Shown here: positions 1 through 8,124 of the stretch, in pieces
Numbering within the stretch: the stretch's first letter is position 1
Layout of the letters: each line of letters opens with the position of its first letter
Position numbers and translations under genes: made by a program
Notes under the pieces: generated by a model
Database searches by the model: none
What the model saw: the letters and a program-made list of their open reading frames with translations, nothing else
What the model was told of the DNA's origin: nothing
Source of the DNA: Hemileia vastatrix
Taxonomy: Eukaryota > Basidiomycota > Pucciniomycetes > Pucciniales > Zaghouaniaceae
Direction: 5' to 3'
NCBI GenBank assembly: GCA_030280995.1
Contig: JASXTE010000009.1
Span: forward strand, 35,422,500-35,486,499
Length of the DNA: 64,000 bases

Positions 1-80
1 CAAGTCAATGGGTGTTCACAAAACCCAGAAAGCAGAAAAATAAACTTGATGTCTAGTTCTTACTATAATCCCATGTGATA

Positions 81-199
81 ATGCATATTTTATAAGAATT
101 TAAATTTAATATTTAGATTAAATGTGAAATGCATATACACATGTAATTCCAGATGCATACCTAATATCACCTAATTTGGTTTTGTACCTAGTATGCATT
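81..199 (+). promoter_or_regulatory. Cluster of four ATGCAT-core boxes, upstream set
   Basis: ATGCATA occurs at 81-87, 129-135 and 153-159, and ATGCATT at 193-199. Start-to-start spacings are 48, 24 and 40 bp. The second box sits in a near-palindrome at 122-142 (ATGTG, 2 nt, ATGCAT, 3 nt, CACAT). The core is self-complementary and resembles POU/octamer-like sites, but no factor can be assigned. Retention of the same boxes in the diverged downstream duplicate is the main argument that they matter. Confidence 0.45.
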
Positions 200-229
200 T
201 TGTATAAATTTTGAGTAAAAAATATGATG

Positions 230-243
230 TATATATAAAAAAA
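230..243 (+). promoter_or_regulatory. TATA element upstream of the ORF (unit 1; repeated in every unit)
   Basis: TATATATAAAAAAA lies 61 to 48 bp before the ATG. A start site about 30 bp downstream would give a 5' leader of roughly 30 nt. The element is unchanged in the copies read by eye. In the duplicated B half the matching position (about 829-842) reads TTTATATACTAATA, so the good TATA match is specific to the copy that precedes the ORF. A simple A+T-rich stretch in an A+T-rich genome can resemble a TATA box by chance. Confidence 0.45.
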
Positions 244-290
244 TTAGATCAAAGTGTTATCAAAATCAATAGTCTAACAGTTAGACACCA

Positions 291-569
291 ATGACTACCA
301 ACAACCAGACAGATGGTCAAGAGTTCAATCCCCCAAGATACCGATATATAACTCTCACTGGTGGTCAAGAGCCCTTACCACCGGCTTACTATGATATAGC
401 TCATAGAGGTGGTTACTTGTTTGAGCCCCCACCATACTTTACACTCTTTCGTGAAGAAGGTCAAGGGGGTGCTCCCCCACCATACCATGAAATAAATCAG
501 GCTGGTGCACAGGGTAACAACCCTCCAGCAAACCATGATGCAAATCAGAATGGTGCACAAGGGACTTAA
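291..569 (+). CDS. Unit 1: 92-aa tandem PPxY-repeat protein (Gly9/Arg54/Gly72 form)
   Basis: I do not recognise this gene. After MTTNNQT the protein is five 16-residue modules at residues 8-23, 24-39, 40-55, 56-71 and 72-87, then GAQGT, which starts a sixth. Each module has its Pro pair at module position 7: PPRY 14-17, PPAY 30-33, PPPY 46-49, PPPY 62-65 and PPAN 78-81. PPxY is the classical group I WW-domain ligand (NEDD4-family E3 ligases, YAP/TAZ, WWOX), so a four-valent WW ligand is the likeliest role; this is inference. There is no signal peptide and no transmembrane segment; a soluble, largely disordered protein is expected. The sequence has no Lys, Ser, Cys, Trp or Val and only the initiator Met. 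The ATG is the first in frame and the ORF is intact in 48 of 49 copies. Transcription is not shown by sequence alone. Confidence 0.68.
   Translation: MTTNNQTDGQEFNPPRYRYITLTGGQEPLPPAYYDIAHRGGYLFEPPPYFTLFREEGQGGAPPPYHEINQAGAQGNNPPANHDANQNGAQGT
312..566 (+). repeat. Five 48-bp coding minisatellite modules plus a partial sixth inside the ORF
   Basis: Modules lie at 312-359, 360-407, 408-455, 456-503 and 504-551, with a 15-bp partial module at 552-566. Modules 2, 3 and 5 begin GGTGG or GGTGC and modules 1 and 4 begin GATGG or GAAGG. All have the CC(N)CC(N) proline codons at module bases 19-24. Modules 4 and 5 are most alike (CCATACCATGAAATAAATCAG against GCAAACCATGATGCAAATCAG without the first base in each case). 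Exact 16-codon spacing in the absence of any gap indicates origin by in-frame duplication of a 48-bp element. Confidence 0.85.
491..496 (+). other. AATAAA hexamer inside the ORF
   Basis: The codons GAA-ATA-AAT (residues 67-69) create a canonical poly(A) hexamer 71 bp before the stop codon. If used, it would yield transcripts lacking a stop. It is conserved in all copies because the codons are. Probably coincidental. Confidence 0.2.
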
Positions 570-678
570 TCCCACTTCATATTGTAATGTAATTTAGTTA
601 ACTCAAAGGGATGTTCATAATCTCCCAATGCAAGAAAAAAACAATATATTTCTAGTTGATTCTTTTTCCCCTGTGATA

Positions 679-800
679 GTGCATATTTAATGACAATATA
701 TACTAAATAGTTAAATTAAATGTGTAATGCATATTCACATTTTATGATATGTATGCATAGCCAATATCACCTTATATTGTATGTGTAACAAGTATGCATA
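679..800 (+). promoter_or_regulatory. Downstream cluster of four ATGCAT-core boxes
   Basis: GTGCATA at 679-685 and ATGCATA at 727-733, 753-759 and 794-800 have spacings of 48, 26 and 41 bp, against 48, 24 and 40 in the upstream set. The second box is again flanked by ATGTG and CACAT (720-740). These blocks are better conserved between halves than the sequence between them. They could form a downstream regulatory array, or serve the next unit. In unit 4 the last box is preceded by A instead of T (about 4711). Confidence 0.4.
715..720 (+). terminator. Candidate ATTAAA poly(A) signal
   Basis: ATTAAA lies about 146 nt after the stop codon and is the commonest variant of the AATAAA signal. The A half carries the equivalent GATTAAATG, so the hexamer is part of the duplicated block rather than a specific 3' element. 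Weak support; no clear downstream GT-rich element. AATAAA in the next unit (1345-1350 by the unit offset) is an alternative. Confidence 0.2.
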
Positions 801-930
801 TTGTAAAACTCATTCAAAATAACTGATATTTATATACTAATATTGGTTAAAGTTTTTTTCAAAATTAATACCTCTTAATCCCCAACACACTAAAAAACCC
901 TTTAAAACTTAAAAGAGCTAAAAAACCACA

Positions 931-938
931 TGACGTAA
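931..938. promoter_or_regulatory. CRE/bZIP-like TGACGTAA
   Basis: TGACGTAA matches ATF/CREB and PAR-bZIP type sites. It contains one of only four CpG in the unit. In unit 2 (about 2238) and unit 27 (about 34883) it reads TGATGTAA, a CpG to TpG change. Function is inferred from motif only. Confidence 0.3.
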
Positions 939-1003
939 CATATAGAATCAAATTATGTCTATCAATGAGGATTAAACATAAAACCATAATACATAAGGCT
1001 AGC

Positions 1004-1076
1004 CAAAAAAAAAATTAAAAAAAAAATAACACAAAAAAAAGCAAAAATTATTGTGAAAAATGAAAATTGACCAAAA
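1004..1076. repeat. A-tract region, possibly curved DNA; main length-variable site
   Basis: Runs of 4-10 A recur about every 6-13 bp. In left-type units (1, 2, 6, 7, 9) the long run is interrupted by TT. In most other units it is interrupted by five to seven T, giving a self-complementary A/T block. One-base length changes here account for several of the variant unit lengths. Confidence 0.6.
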
Positions 1077-1138
1077 GACACCTTAAAACTCAGAATTTGA
1101 AAAATGTCAACAAGACATGAAATGTAGAGAAATTTAAG

Positions 1139-1159
1139 GGCTATCCAATGGTGATAGCC
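1139..1159. other. Perfect hairpin, 7-bp stem and 7-nt loop, with CCAAT
   Basis: GGCTATC and GATAGCC are exact reverse complements around CAATGGT. CCAAT at 1145-1149 spans the stem-loop junction. The hairpin is unchanged in the units inspected. It could be an RNA element if transcribed or a CCAAT (NF-Y type) site about 390 bp before the next TATA element; neither is proven. Confidence 0.45.
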
Positions 1160-1179
1160 ACACATCTTAAAGCCAAATA

Positions 1180-1196
1180 TTCATTCCAGGAATGAA
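1180..1196. promoter_or_regulatory. Perfect 17-bp palindrome containing TTCCAGGAA
   Basis: TTCATTCCAGGAATGAA has perfect 8-bp arms around a central A. The inner TTCCAGGAA fits the STAT/GAS consensus TTCNNNGAA. It lies 21 bp after the hairpin and is constant in the units read by eye. STAT binding is only a motif-based suggestion. Confidence 0.4.
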
Positions 1197-1596
1197 GAAA
1201 AACCAATAATTAAAACAATAATCTCTCTTATAAGACATGAACAAACAGCACCAAACATCACAAAAAAGGCCCCTACAGATGTTGGAAGATGAAAATGTCA
1301 TTTATCCAAGTCAATGGGTGTTCACAAAACCCAGAAAGCAGAAAAATAAACTTGATGTCTAGTTCTTACTATAATCCCATGTGATAATGCATATTTTATA
1401 AGAATTTAAATTTAATATTTAGATTAAATGTGAAATGCATATACACATGTAATTCCAGATGCATACCTAATATCACCTAATTTGGTTTTGTACCTAGTAT
1501 GCATTTTGTATAAATTTTGAGTAAAAAATATGATGTATATATAAAAAAATTAGATCAAAGTGTTATCAAAATCAATAGTCTAACAGTTAGACACCA

Positions 1597-1875
1597 ATGA
1601 CTACCAACAACCAGACAGATGGTCAAGAGTTCAATCCCCCAAGATACCGATATATAACTCTCACTGGTGGTCAAGAGCCCTTACCACCGGCTTACTATGA
1701 TATAGCTCATAGAGGTGGTTACTTGTTTGAGCCCCCACCATACTTTACACTCTTTCGTGAAGAAGGTCAAGGGGGTGCTCCCCCACCATACCATGAAATA
1801 AATCAGGCTGGTGCACAGGGTAACAACCCTCCAGCAAACCATGATGCAAATCAGAATGGTGCACAAGGGACTTAA
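1597..1875 (+). CDS. Unit 2 PPxY-repeat protein, Gly9/Arg54/Gly72
   Basis: Protein identical to unit 1. The unit differs by the lost CpG in the CRE-like site (TGATGTAA near 2238). Confidence 0.66.
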   Translation: MTTNNQTDGQEFNPPRYRYITLTGGQEPLPPAYYDIAHRGGYLFEPPPYFTLFREEGQGGAPPPYHEINQAGAQGNNPPANHDANQNGAQGT

Positions 1876-2902
1876 TCCCACTTCATATTGTAATGTAATT
1901 TAGTTAACTCAAAGGGATGTTCATAATCTCCCAATGCAAGAAAAAAACAATATATTTCTAGTTGATTCTTTTTCCCCTGTGATAGTGCATATTTAATGAC
2001 AATATATACTAAATAGTTAAATTAAATGTGTAATGCATATTCACATTTTATGATATGTATGCATAGCCAATATCACCTTATATTGTATGTGTAACAAGTA
2101 TGCATATTGTAAAACTCATTCAAAATAACTGATATTTATATACTAATATTGGTTAAAGTTTTTTTCAAAATTAATACCTCTTAATCCCCAACACACTAAA
2201 AAACCCTTTAAAACTTAAAAAAGCTAAAAAACCACATGATGTAACATATAGAATCAAATTATGTCTATCAATGAGGATTAAACATAAAACCATAATACAT
2301 AAGGCTAGGCAAAAAAAAAATTAAAAAAAAAATAACACAAAAAAAAGCAAAAATTATTGTGAAAAATGAAAATTGACCAAAAGACACCTTAAAACTCAGA
2401 ATTTGAAAAATGTCAACAAGACATGAAATGTAGAGAAATTTAAGGGCTATCCAATGGTGATAGCCACACATCTTAAAGCCAAATATTCATTCCAGGAATG
2501 AAGAAAAACCAATAATTAAAACAATAATCTCTCTTATAAGACATGAACAAACAGCACCAAACATCACAAAAAAGGCCCCTACAGATGTTGGAAGATGAAA
2601 ATGTCATTTATCCAAGTCAATGGGTGTTCACAAAACCCAGAAAGCAGAAAAATAAACTTGATGTCTAGTTCTTACTATAATCCCATGTGATAATGCATAT
2701 TTTATAAGAATTTAAATTTAATATTTAGATTAAATGTGAAATGCATATACACATGTAATTCCAGATGCATACCTAATATCACCTAATTTGGTTTTGTACC
2801 TAGTATGCATTTTGAATAAATTTTGAGTAAAAAATATGATGTATATATAAAAAAATTAGATCAAAGTGTTATCAAAATCAATAGTCTAACAGTTAGACAC
2901 CA

Positions 2903-3181
2903 ATGACTACCAACAACCAGACAGATGGTCAAGAGTTCAATCCCCCAAGATACCGATATATAACTCTCACTGGTGGTCAAGAGCCCTTACCACCGGCTTA
3001 CTATGATATAGCTCATAGAGGTGGTTACTTGTTTGAACCCCCACCATACTTTACACTCTTTCGTGAAGAAGGTCAAGGGGGTGCTCCCCCACCATACCAT
3101 GAAATAAATCAGGCTGGTGCACAGGGTAACAACCCTCCAGCAAACCATGATGCAAATCAGAATGGTGCACAAGGGACTTAA
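2903..3181 (+). CDS. Unit 3 PPxY-repeat protein, Gly9/Arg54/Gly72, mosaic DNA
   Basis: Protein identical to unit 1. The DNA switches type within the ORF: CCG for Pro31 (2993-2995, left type) is followed by GAA for Glu45 (3035-3037, right type) and a right-type B half. Confidence 0.66.
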   Translation: MTTNNQTDGQEFNPPRYRYITLTGGQEPLPPAYYDIAHRGGYLFEPPPYFTLFREEGQGGAPPPYHEINQAGAQGNNPPANHDANQNGAQGT

Positions 3182-4208
3182 TCCCACTTCATATTGTAAT
3201 GTAATTTAGTTAACTCAAAGGGATGTTCATAATCTCCCAATGCAAGAAAAAAACAATATATTTCTAGTTGATTCTTTTTCCCCTGTGATAGTGCATATTT
3301 AATGACAATATATACTAAATAGTTAAATTAAATGTGTAATGCATATTCACATTTTATGATATGTATGCATAGCAAATATCACCTTATATTGTATGTGTAA
3401 CAAGTATGCATATTGTAAAACTCATTCAAAATAACTGATATTTATATACTAATATTGATTAAAGTTTTTTTCAAAATTAATACCTCTTAATCCCCAACAC
3501 ACTAAAAAACCCTTCAAAACTTAAAAAAGCTAAAAAAACCACATGACGTAACATATAGAATCAAATTATGTCTATCAATGAAGATTAAACATAAAACTAT
3601 AATACATAAGGCTAGCCAAAAAAAAATTTTTTTAAAAATAACACAAAAAAAAGCAAAAATTATTGTGAAAAATGAAAATTGACCAAAAGACACCTTAAAA
3701 CTCAGAATTTGAAAAATGTCAACAAGACATGAAATGTAGAGAAATTTAAGGGCTATCCAATGGTGATAGCCACATATCTTAAAGCCAAATATTCATTCCA
3801 GGAATGAAGAAAAACCAATAATTAAAACAATAATCTCTCTTATAAGACATGAACAAACAGCACCAAACATCACAAAAAAGGCCCCTACAGATGTTGGAAG
3901 ATGAAAATGTCATTTATCCAAGTCAAAGGGTGTTCACAAAACCCAGAAAGCAGAAAAATAAACTTGATGTCTAGTTCTTACTATAATCCCATGTGATAAT
4001 GCATATTTTATAAGAATTTAAATTTAATATTTAGATTAAATGTGAAATGCATATACACATGTAATTCCAGATGCATACCTAATATCACCTAATTTGGTTT
4101 TGTACCTAGTATGCATTTTGAATAAATTTTGAGTAAAAAATATGATGTATATATAAAAAAATTAGATCAAAGTGTTATCAAAATCAATAGTCTAACAGTT
4201 AGACACAA

Positions 4209-4487
4209 ATGACTACCAACAACCAGACAGATGTTCAAGAGTTCAATCCCCCAAGATACCGATATATAACTCTCACTGGTGGTCAAGAGCCCTTACCACC
4301 AGCTTACTATGATATAGCTCATAGAGGTGGTTACTTGTTTGAACCCCCACCATACTTTACACTCTTTCGTGAAGAAGGTCAAGGGGGTGCTCCCCCACCA
4401 TACCATGAAATAAATCAGGCTGGTGCACAGGGTAACAACCCTCCAGCAAACCATGATGCAAATCAGAATGGTGCACAAGGGACTTAA
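4209..4487 (+). CDS. Unit 4 PPxY-repeat protein, Val9/Arg54/Gly72
   Basis: First copy with Val9 (GGT to GTT) and with A instead of C at -2 before the ATG. All four PPxY motifs are intact. Confidence 0.66.
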   Translation: MTTNNQTDVQEFNPPRYRYITLTGGQEPLPPAYYDIAHRGGYLFEPPPYFTLFREEGQGGAPPPYHEINQAGAQGNNPPANHDANQNGAQGT

Positions 4488-5513
4488 TCCCACTTCATAT
4501 TGTAATGTAATTTAGTTAACTCAAAGGGATGTTCATAATCTCCCAATGCAAGAAAAAAACAATATATTTCTAGTTGATTCTTTTTCCCCTGTGATAGTGC
4601 ATATTTAATGACAATATATACTAAATAGTTAAATTAAATGTGTAATGCATATTCACATTTTATGATATGTATGCATAGCAAATATCACCTTATATTGTAT
4701 GTGTAACAAGAATGCATATTGTAAAACTCATTCAAAATAACTGATATTTATATACTAATATTGATTAAAGTTTTTTTCAAAATTAATACCTCTTAATCCC
4801 CAACACACTAAAAAACCCTTCAAAACTTAAAAAAGCTAAAAAAACCACATGACGTAACATATAGAATCAAATTATGTCTATCAATGAAGATTAAACATAA
4901 AACTATAATACATAAGGCTAGCAAAAAAAAATTTTTTTAAAAATAACACAAAAAAAAGCAAAAATTATTGTGAAAAATGAAAATTGACCAAAAGACACCT
5001 TAAAACTCAGAATTTGAAAAATGTCAACAAGACATGAAATGTAGAGAAATTTAAGGGCTATCCAATGGTGATAGCCACATATCTTAAAGCCAAATATTCA
5101 TTCCAGGAATGAAGAAAAACCAATAATTAAAACAATAATCTCTCTTATAAGACATGAACAAACAGCACCAAACATCACAAAAAAGGCCCCTACAGATGTT
5201 GGAAGATGAAAATGTCATTTATCCAAGTCAAAGGGTGTTCACAAAACCCAGAAAGCAGAAAAATAAACTTGATGTCTAGTTCTTACTATAATCCCATGTG
5301 ATAATGCATATTTTATAAGAATTTAAATTTAATATTTAGATTAAATGTGAAATGCATATACACATGTAATTCCAGATGCATACCTAATATCACCTAATTT
5401 GGTTTTGTACCTAGTATGCATTTTGAATAAATTTTGAGTAAAAAATATGATGTATATATAAAAAAATTAGATCAAAGTGTTATCAAAATCAATAGTCTAA
5501 CAGTTAGACACAA

Positions 5514-5792
5514 ATGACTACCAACAACCAGACAGATGTTCAAGAGTTCAATCCCCCAAGATACCGATATATAACTCTCACTGGTGGTCAAGAGCCCTTA
5601 CCACCAGCTTACTATGATATAGCTCATAGAGGTGGTTACTTGTTTGAACCCCCACCATACTTTACACTCTTTTGTGAAGAAGGTCAAGGGGGTGCTCCCC
5701 CACCATACCATGAAATAAATCAGGCTGGTGCACAGGGTAACAACCCTCCAGCAAACCATGATGCAAATCAGAATGGTGCACAAGGGACTTAA
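5514..5792 (+). CDS. Unit 5 PPxY-repeat protein, Val9/Cys54/Gly72
   Basis: Arg54 is Cys (CGT to TGT, a CpG transition) but Gly72 is retained, so this copy separates the usually linked Cys54 and Ala72. Confidence 0.66.
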   Translation: MTTNNQTDVQEFNPPRYRYITLTGGQEPLPPAYYDIAHRGGYLFEPPPYFTLFCEEGQGGAPPPYHEINQAGAQGNNPPANHDANQNGAQGT

Positions 5793-6819
5793 TCCCACTT
5801 CATATTGTAATGTAATTTAGTTAACTCAAAGGGATGTTCATAATCTCCCAATGCAAGAAAAAAACAATATATTTCTAGTTGATTCTTTTTCCCCTGTGAT
5901 AGTGCATATTTAATGACAATATATACTAAATAGTTAAATTAAATGTGTAATGCATATTCACATTTTATGATATGTATGCATAGCAAATATCACCTTATAT
6001 TGTATGTGTAACAAGTATGCATATTGTAAAACTCATTCAAAATAACTGATATTTATATACTAATATTGATTAAAGTTTTTTTCAAAATTAATACCTCTTA
6101 ATCCCCAACACACTAAAAAACCCTTCAAAACTTAAAAAAGCTAAAAAAACCACATGACGTAACATATAGAATCAAATTATGTCTATCAATGAAGATTAAA
6201 CATAAAACTATAATACATAAGGCTAGCCAAAAAAAATTTTTTTAAAAAATAACACAAAAAAAAGCAAAAATTATTGTGAAAAATGAAAATTGACCAAAAG
6301 ACACCTTAAAACTCAGAATTTGAAAAATGTCAACAAGACATGAAATGTAGAGAAATTTAAGGGCTATCCAATGGTGATAGCCACATATCTTAAAGCCAAA
6401 TATTCATTCCAGGAATGAAGAAAAACCAATAATTAAAACAATAATCTCTCTTATAAGACATGAACAAACAGCACCAAACATCACAAAAAAGGCCCCTACA
6501 GATGTTGGAAGATGAAAATGTCATTTATCCAAGTCAAAGGGTGTTCACAAAACCCAGAAAGCAGAAAAATAAACTTGATGTCTAGTTCTTACTATAATCC
6601 CATGTGATAATGCATATTTTATAAGAATTTAAATTTAATATTTAGATTAAATGTGAAATGCATATACACATGTAATTCCAGATGCATACCTAATATCACC
6701 TAATTTGGTTTTGTACCTAGTATGCATTTTGTATAAATTTTGAGTAAAAAATATGATGTATATATAAAAAAATTAGATCAAAGTGTTATCAAAATCAATA
6801 GTCTAACAGTTAGACACCA

Positions 6820-7098
6820 ATGACTACCAACAACCAGACAGATGGTCAAGAGTTCAATCCCCCAAGATACCGATATATAACTCTCACTGGTGGTCAAGAG
6901 CCCTTACCACCGGCTTACTATGATATAGCTCATAGAGGTGGTTACTTGTTTGAGCCCCCACCATACTTTACACTCTTTCGTGAAGAAGGTCAAGGGGGTG
7001 CTCCCCCACCATACCATGAAATAAATCAGGCTGGTGCACAGGGTAACAACCCTCCAGCAAACCATGATGCAAATCAGAATGGTGCACAAGGGACTTAA
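6820..7098 (+). CDS. Unit 6 PPxY-repeat protein, Gly9/Arg54/Gly72
   Basis: Protein identical to unit 1. A fully left-type unit with the TTGTTGTG deletion in its B half (near 7306). Confidence 0.66.
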   Translation: MTTNNQTDGQEFNPPRYRYITLTGGQEPLPPAYYDIAHRGGYLFEPPPYFTLFREEGQGGAPPPYHEINQAGAQGNNPPANHDANQNGAQGT

Positions 7099-8124
7099 TC
7101 CCACTTCATATTGTAATGTAATTTAGTTAACTCAAAGGGATGTTCATAATCTCCCAATGCAAGAAAAAAACAATATATTTCTAGTTGATTCTTTTTCCCC
7201 TGTGATAGTGCATATTTAATGACAATATATACTAAATAGTTAAATTAAATGTGTAATGCATATTCACATTTTATGATATGTATGCATAGCCAATATCACC
7301 TTATATTGTTGTGTAACAAGTATGCATATTGTAAAACTCATTCAAAATAACTGATATTTATATACTAATATTGGTTAAAGTTTTTTTCAAAATTAATACC
7401 TCTTAATCCCCAACACACTAAAAAACCCTTTAAAACTTAAAAAAGCTAAAAAACCACATGACGTAACATATAGAATCAAATTATGTCTATCAATGAGGAT
7501 TAAACATAAAACCATAATACATAAGGCTAGCCAAAAAAAAAATTAAAAAAAAAATAACACAAAAAAAAGCAAAAATTATTGTGAAAAATGAAAATTGACC
7601 AAAAGACACCTTAAAACTCAGAATTTGAAAAATGTCAACAAGACATGAAATGTAGAGAAATTTAAGGGCTATCCAATGGTGATAGCCACACATCTTAAAG
7701 CCAAATATTCATTCCAGGAATGAAGAAAAACCAATAATTAAAACAATAATCTCTCTTATAAGACATGAACAAACAGCACCAAACATCACAAAAAAGGCCC
7801 CTACAGATGTTGGAAGATGAAAATGTCATTTATCCAAGTCAATGGGTGTTCACAAAACCCAGAAAGCAGAAAAATAAACTTGATGTCTAGTTCTTACTAT
7901 AATCCCATGTGATAATGCATATTTTATAAGAATTTAAATTTAATATTTAGATTAAATGTGAAATGCATATACACATGTAATTCCAGATGCATACCTAATA
8001 TCACCTAATTTGGTTTTGTACCTAGTATGCATTTTGAATAAATTTTGAGTAAAAAATATGATGTATATATAAAAAAATTAGATCAAAGTGTTATCAAAAT
8101 CAATAGTCTAACAGTTAGACACCA

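Larger units (their letters stand above)
1..290 (+). promoter_or_regulatory. A half: 5' flank and putative promoter region of unit 1
   Basis: This A+T-rich 290-bp segment precedes the ORF and recurs before all 49 copies. It holds four ATGCAT-core boxes and a TATA element. It has no ORF of its own. It is homologous to the downstream segment 603-889. The start codon follows GACACC-A (GACACAA in most later units), with a pyrimidine at -3, a weak context by vertebrate standards. No Shine-Dalgarno-like sequence is present. A promoter role is inferred from position and the TATA element. Left-type units 1, 2, 6 and 9 read TTTTGTATAAA about 85 bp before the ATG where other units read TTTTGAATAAA. Units 8, 11 and 13 each have a substitution just downstream (GACT or GATT for GAGT). 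Confidence 0.55.
603..889 (+). repeat. B half: diverged direct duplicate of the 5' flank (unit 1)
   Basis: Collinear similarity to positions 5-288 is visible throughout at an offset of about 598-601 bp. It starts at TCAAAGGGATGTTCA (compare TCAAAGGGTGTTCA in the A half of most units) and continues through the ATGCAT boxes, AATATCACCT, and AAAATTAATACCTCTTAA (compare AAAATCAATAGTCTAACA), to ACAC just before the A-half start codon. The bases aligned with that ATG read CTAAA here, so no ORF follows. It contains no gene. The monomer therefore holds two copies of a promoter-like segment, one with an ORF and one without. Confidence 0.8.
890..1306. other. Unique spacer (C region) of unit 1, no gene seen
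   Basis: This 417-bp A-rich segment separates the B half from the next unit. No plus-strand ORF of useful size is present. It contains a CRE-like octamer, A-tracts, a hairpin and a palindrome listed separately, and a short G+C patch GGCCCC near 1268. The segment from about 1080 to 1306 varies very little between units, apart from a CACACATC/CACATATC difference near 1160 and a few single changes. Confidence 0.6.

Noticed and set aside
423..503. Retroviral Gag-like PPPY late domain
   Set aside because: PPPY occurs, but as part of a 16-residue tandem module in a 92-aa ORF, with no Gag, Pol, LTR or primer-binding features around it.
375..575. 66-aa antisense ORF overlapping the PPxY ORF in almost every unit
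   Set aside because: It is the reverse-strand shadow of the periodic, proline-rich coding sequence; its changes simply mirror plus-strand variants, and it has no promoter-like element of its own.
829..842. Second promoter in the B half
   Set aside because: The TATA match is degraded and no ORF or recognisable RNA gene follows; it is described as a promoter-derived duplicate only.
962..1165. 67-99 aa hydrophobic antisense ORFs in the spacer (units 1, 2, 6, 7, 9; a shorter one in unit 11)
   Set aside because: Phe- and Ile-rich sequence is what poly-A on the plus strand gives in reverse. The ORF is open only in units with a particular A-run length and is absent from about 43 units.
1..1306. 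Circular single-stranded DNA satellite or viral concatemer (a ~1.3 kb unit with one small ORF and an A-rich region)
   Set aside because: No TAATATTAC-type nonanucleotide stem-loop and no replication protein. Higher-order repeats and mosaic units across 49 copies fit chromosomal unequal exchange better.
890..1306. tRNA, snRNA or other structured RNA gene in the spacer
   Set aside because: Only one short hairpin and one palindrome are visible; there is no cloverleaf, A/B box pair or Pol III T-run terminator in a suitable place.
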